From positions 1 through 23,994 of the forward strand of contig CAKTTT010000012.1 in the NCBI GenBank assembly GCA_934615635.1: a stretch of 23,994 bases of DNA, written 5' to 3'. The notes beneath the pieces were generated by a model. That model was not told the origin of the DNA and did no database searches. It saw nothing but the letters and a program-made list of their open reading frames with translations. Position 1 is the first letter of the stretch; each line of letters opens with the position of its first letter. Both the position numbers and the translations under genes were made by a program. This document shows positions 23,727 to 23,994 of the stretch, in pieces. Source of the DNA: an uncultured Eubacteriales bacterium (GTDB lineage Bacteria; Bacillota; Clostridia; Oscillospirales; Acutalibacteraceae).

Positions 23727-23994
23727 TTATTTCGCGCGGGCTTTACGGGTGCAGAGCACCACAGCGGCGGAAGCAGCGACCATGAAGAACACCACGACAT
23801 ACAGAACAACGGAGGAATCTCCGGTGCCGGGGGTGGGCTTGGGATCGGCAGCGCCGTCGTACTTGATGCCAGCCTCGGCGGCATAGTCGGTCATCTTCAC
23901 ATCGTAGCCGGTGGCGGCGTCAACAGCGGTCATGCCGACCATCAGGTCGTCAAAGTACAGATCACCGCTGAGGTTCTCGTCCGCACACTGCAGC
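23727..23994 (-). CDS. C-terminus of a cell-surface protein (5' part outside window)
   Basis: The last 89 or so residues of a protein that continues past the right edge. A segment SGDLYFDDLMVGMTAV resembles the end of a carbohydrate-binding-like beta-sandwich. It is followed by a Pro/Gly linker (DPKPTPGTGDSS), a membrane segment (VVLYVVVFFMVAASAAVVLC) and a short basic tail (TRKARAK). That is the shape of a sortase-sorted cell-wall anchor, with TPGTGD in place of a usual LPXTG or NPXTG motif. It may instead be a plain membrane anchor. A terminator separates it from the glycan unit downstream, so it belongs to another transcript. Confidence 0.75.
   Translation of the reverse strand, partial: LQCADENLSGDLYFDDLMVGMTAVDAATGYDVKMTDYAAEAGIKYDGAADPKPTPGTGDSSVVLYVVVFFMVAASAAVVLCTRKARAK

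Noticed and set aside
22510..23886. 458-codon open frame on the plus strand
   Set aside because: Antisense to the GH42-like gene and running through a terminator hairpin; no recognisable domain.

Overview
The window looks like a chromosomal segment of a GC-rich, strictly anaerobic gut Clostridia member (Oscillospirales-like). This is inferred from an NfnAB-type electron-bifurcating transhydrogenase, an ECF sigma factor translationally coupled to a membrane protein with a 'DID..YI.EA' N-terminus, strong GGAGG ribosome binding sites, many plant-sugar genes and a cell-surface protein tail. No tRNA, rRNA, CRISPR array or intact transposase was seen.

Layout: (1) 1-1531, minus: nfnA and the 5' part of nfnB, energy metabolism. 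(2) 1786-4301, minus: a Crp/Fnr-type regulator, a lipoprotein solute-binding protein and an ABC permease, closed by a hairpin with no ATPase gene in between. The regulator promoter carries a perfect 7+7 dyad at its likely transcription start. (3) 4529-5158, plus: a cytidylate-kinase-like protein, divergent from the regulator, with its own start-site palindrome. (4) 5501-8451, plus: ECF sigma factor overlapping an 800-residue membrane-anchored protein with a beta-propeller-like exterior, a probable sigma/anti-sigma-sensor pair, ended by a 19-bp terminator. (5) 8560-9019: no intact gene; a hairpin and structured-looking sequence of unknown nature. (6) 9020-13952, minus: an L-arabinose operon in the order uroporphyrinogen-decarboxylase-like protein, araB, araA, araD, with a divergent PocR-AraC regulator (14097-14915). 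(7) 14916-15702: mostly decayed sequence with fragments of coding character in shifting frames. (8) 15703-18606, plus: an M20-amidohydrolase-like protein that has lost key metal ligands, then a GH78-like six-hairpin glycosidase with its own promoter. (9) 19014-23604, minus: a three-gene glycan unit (GH42-like glycosidase, CE2/SGNH-like lipoprotein esterase, GH71/GH99-like enzyme with a ricin-type lectin tail), bounded on both sides by strong hairpins. (10) 23727-23994, minus: C-terminus of a surface protein.

Taken together, regions 6 to 9 describe breakdown of decorated plant glycans (esters removed outside, oligosaccharides cut inside, arabinose funnelled to xylulose 5-phosphate), with NfnAB balancing reduced ferredoxin, NADH and NADPH. 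The best candidates for new biology are the M20-like apparent pseudoenzyme, the sigma/propeller pair, the ATPase-less Crp-controlled transporter unit, and the URO-D-like protein leading an arabinose operon. All functions are inferred from sequence reading alone.
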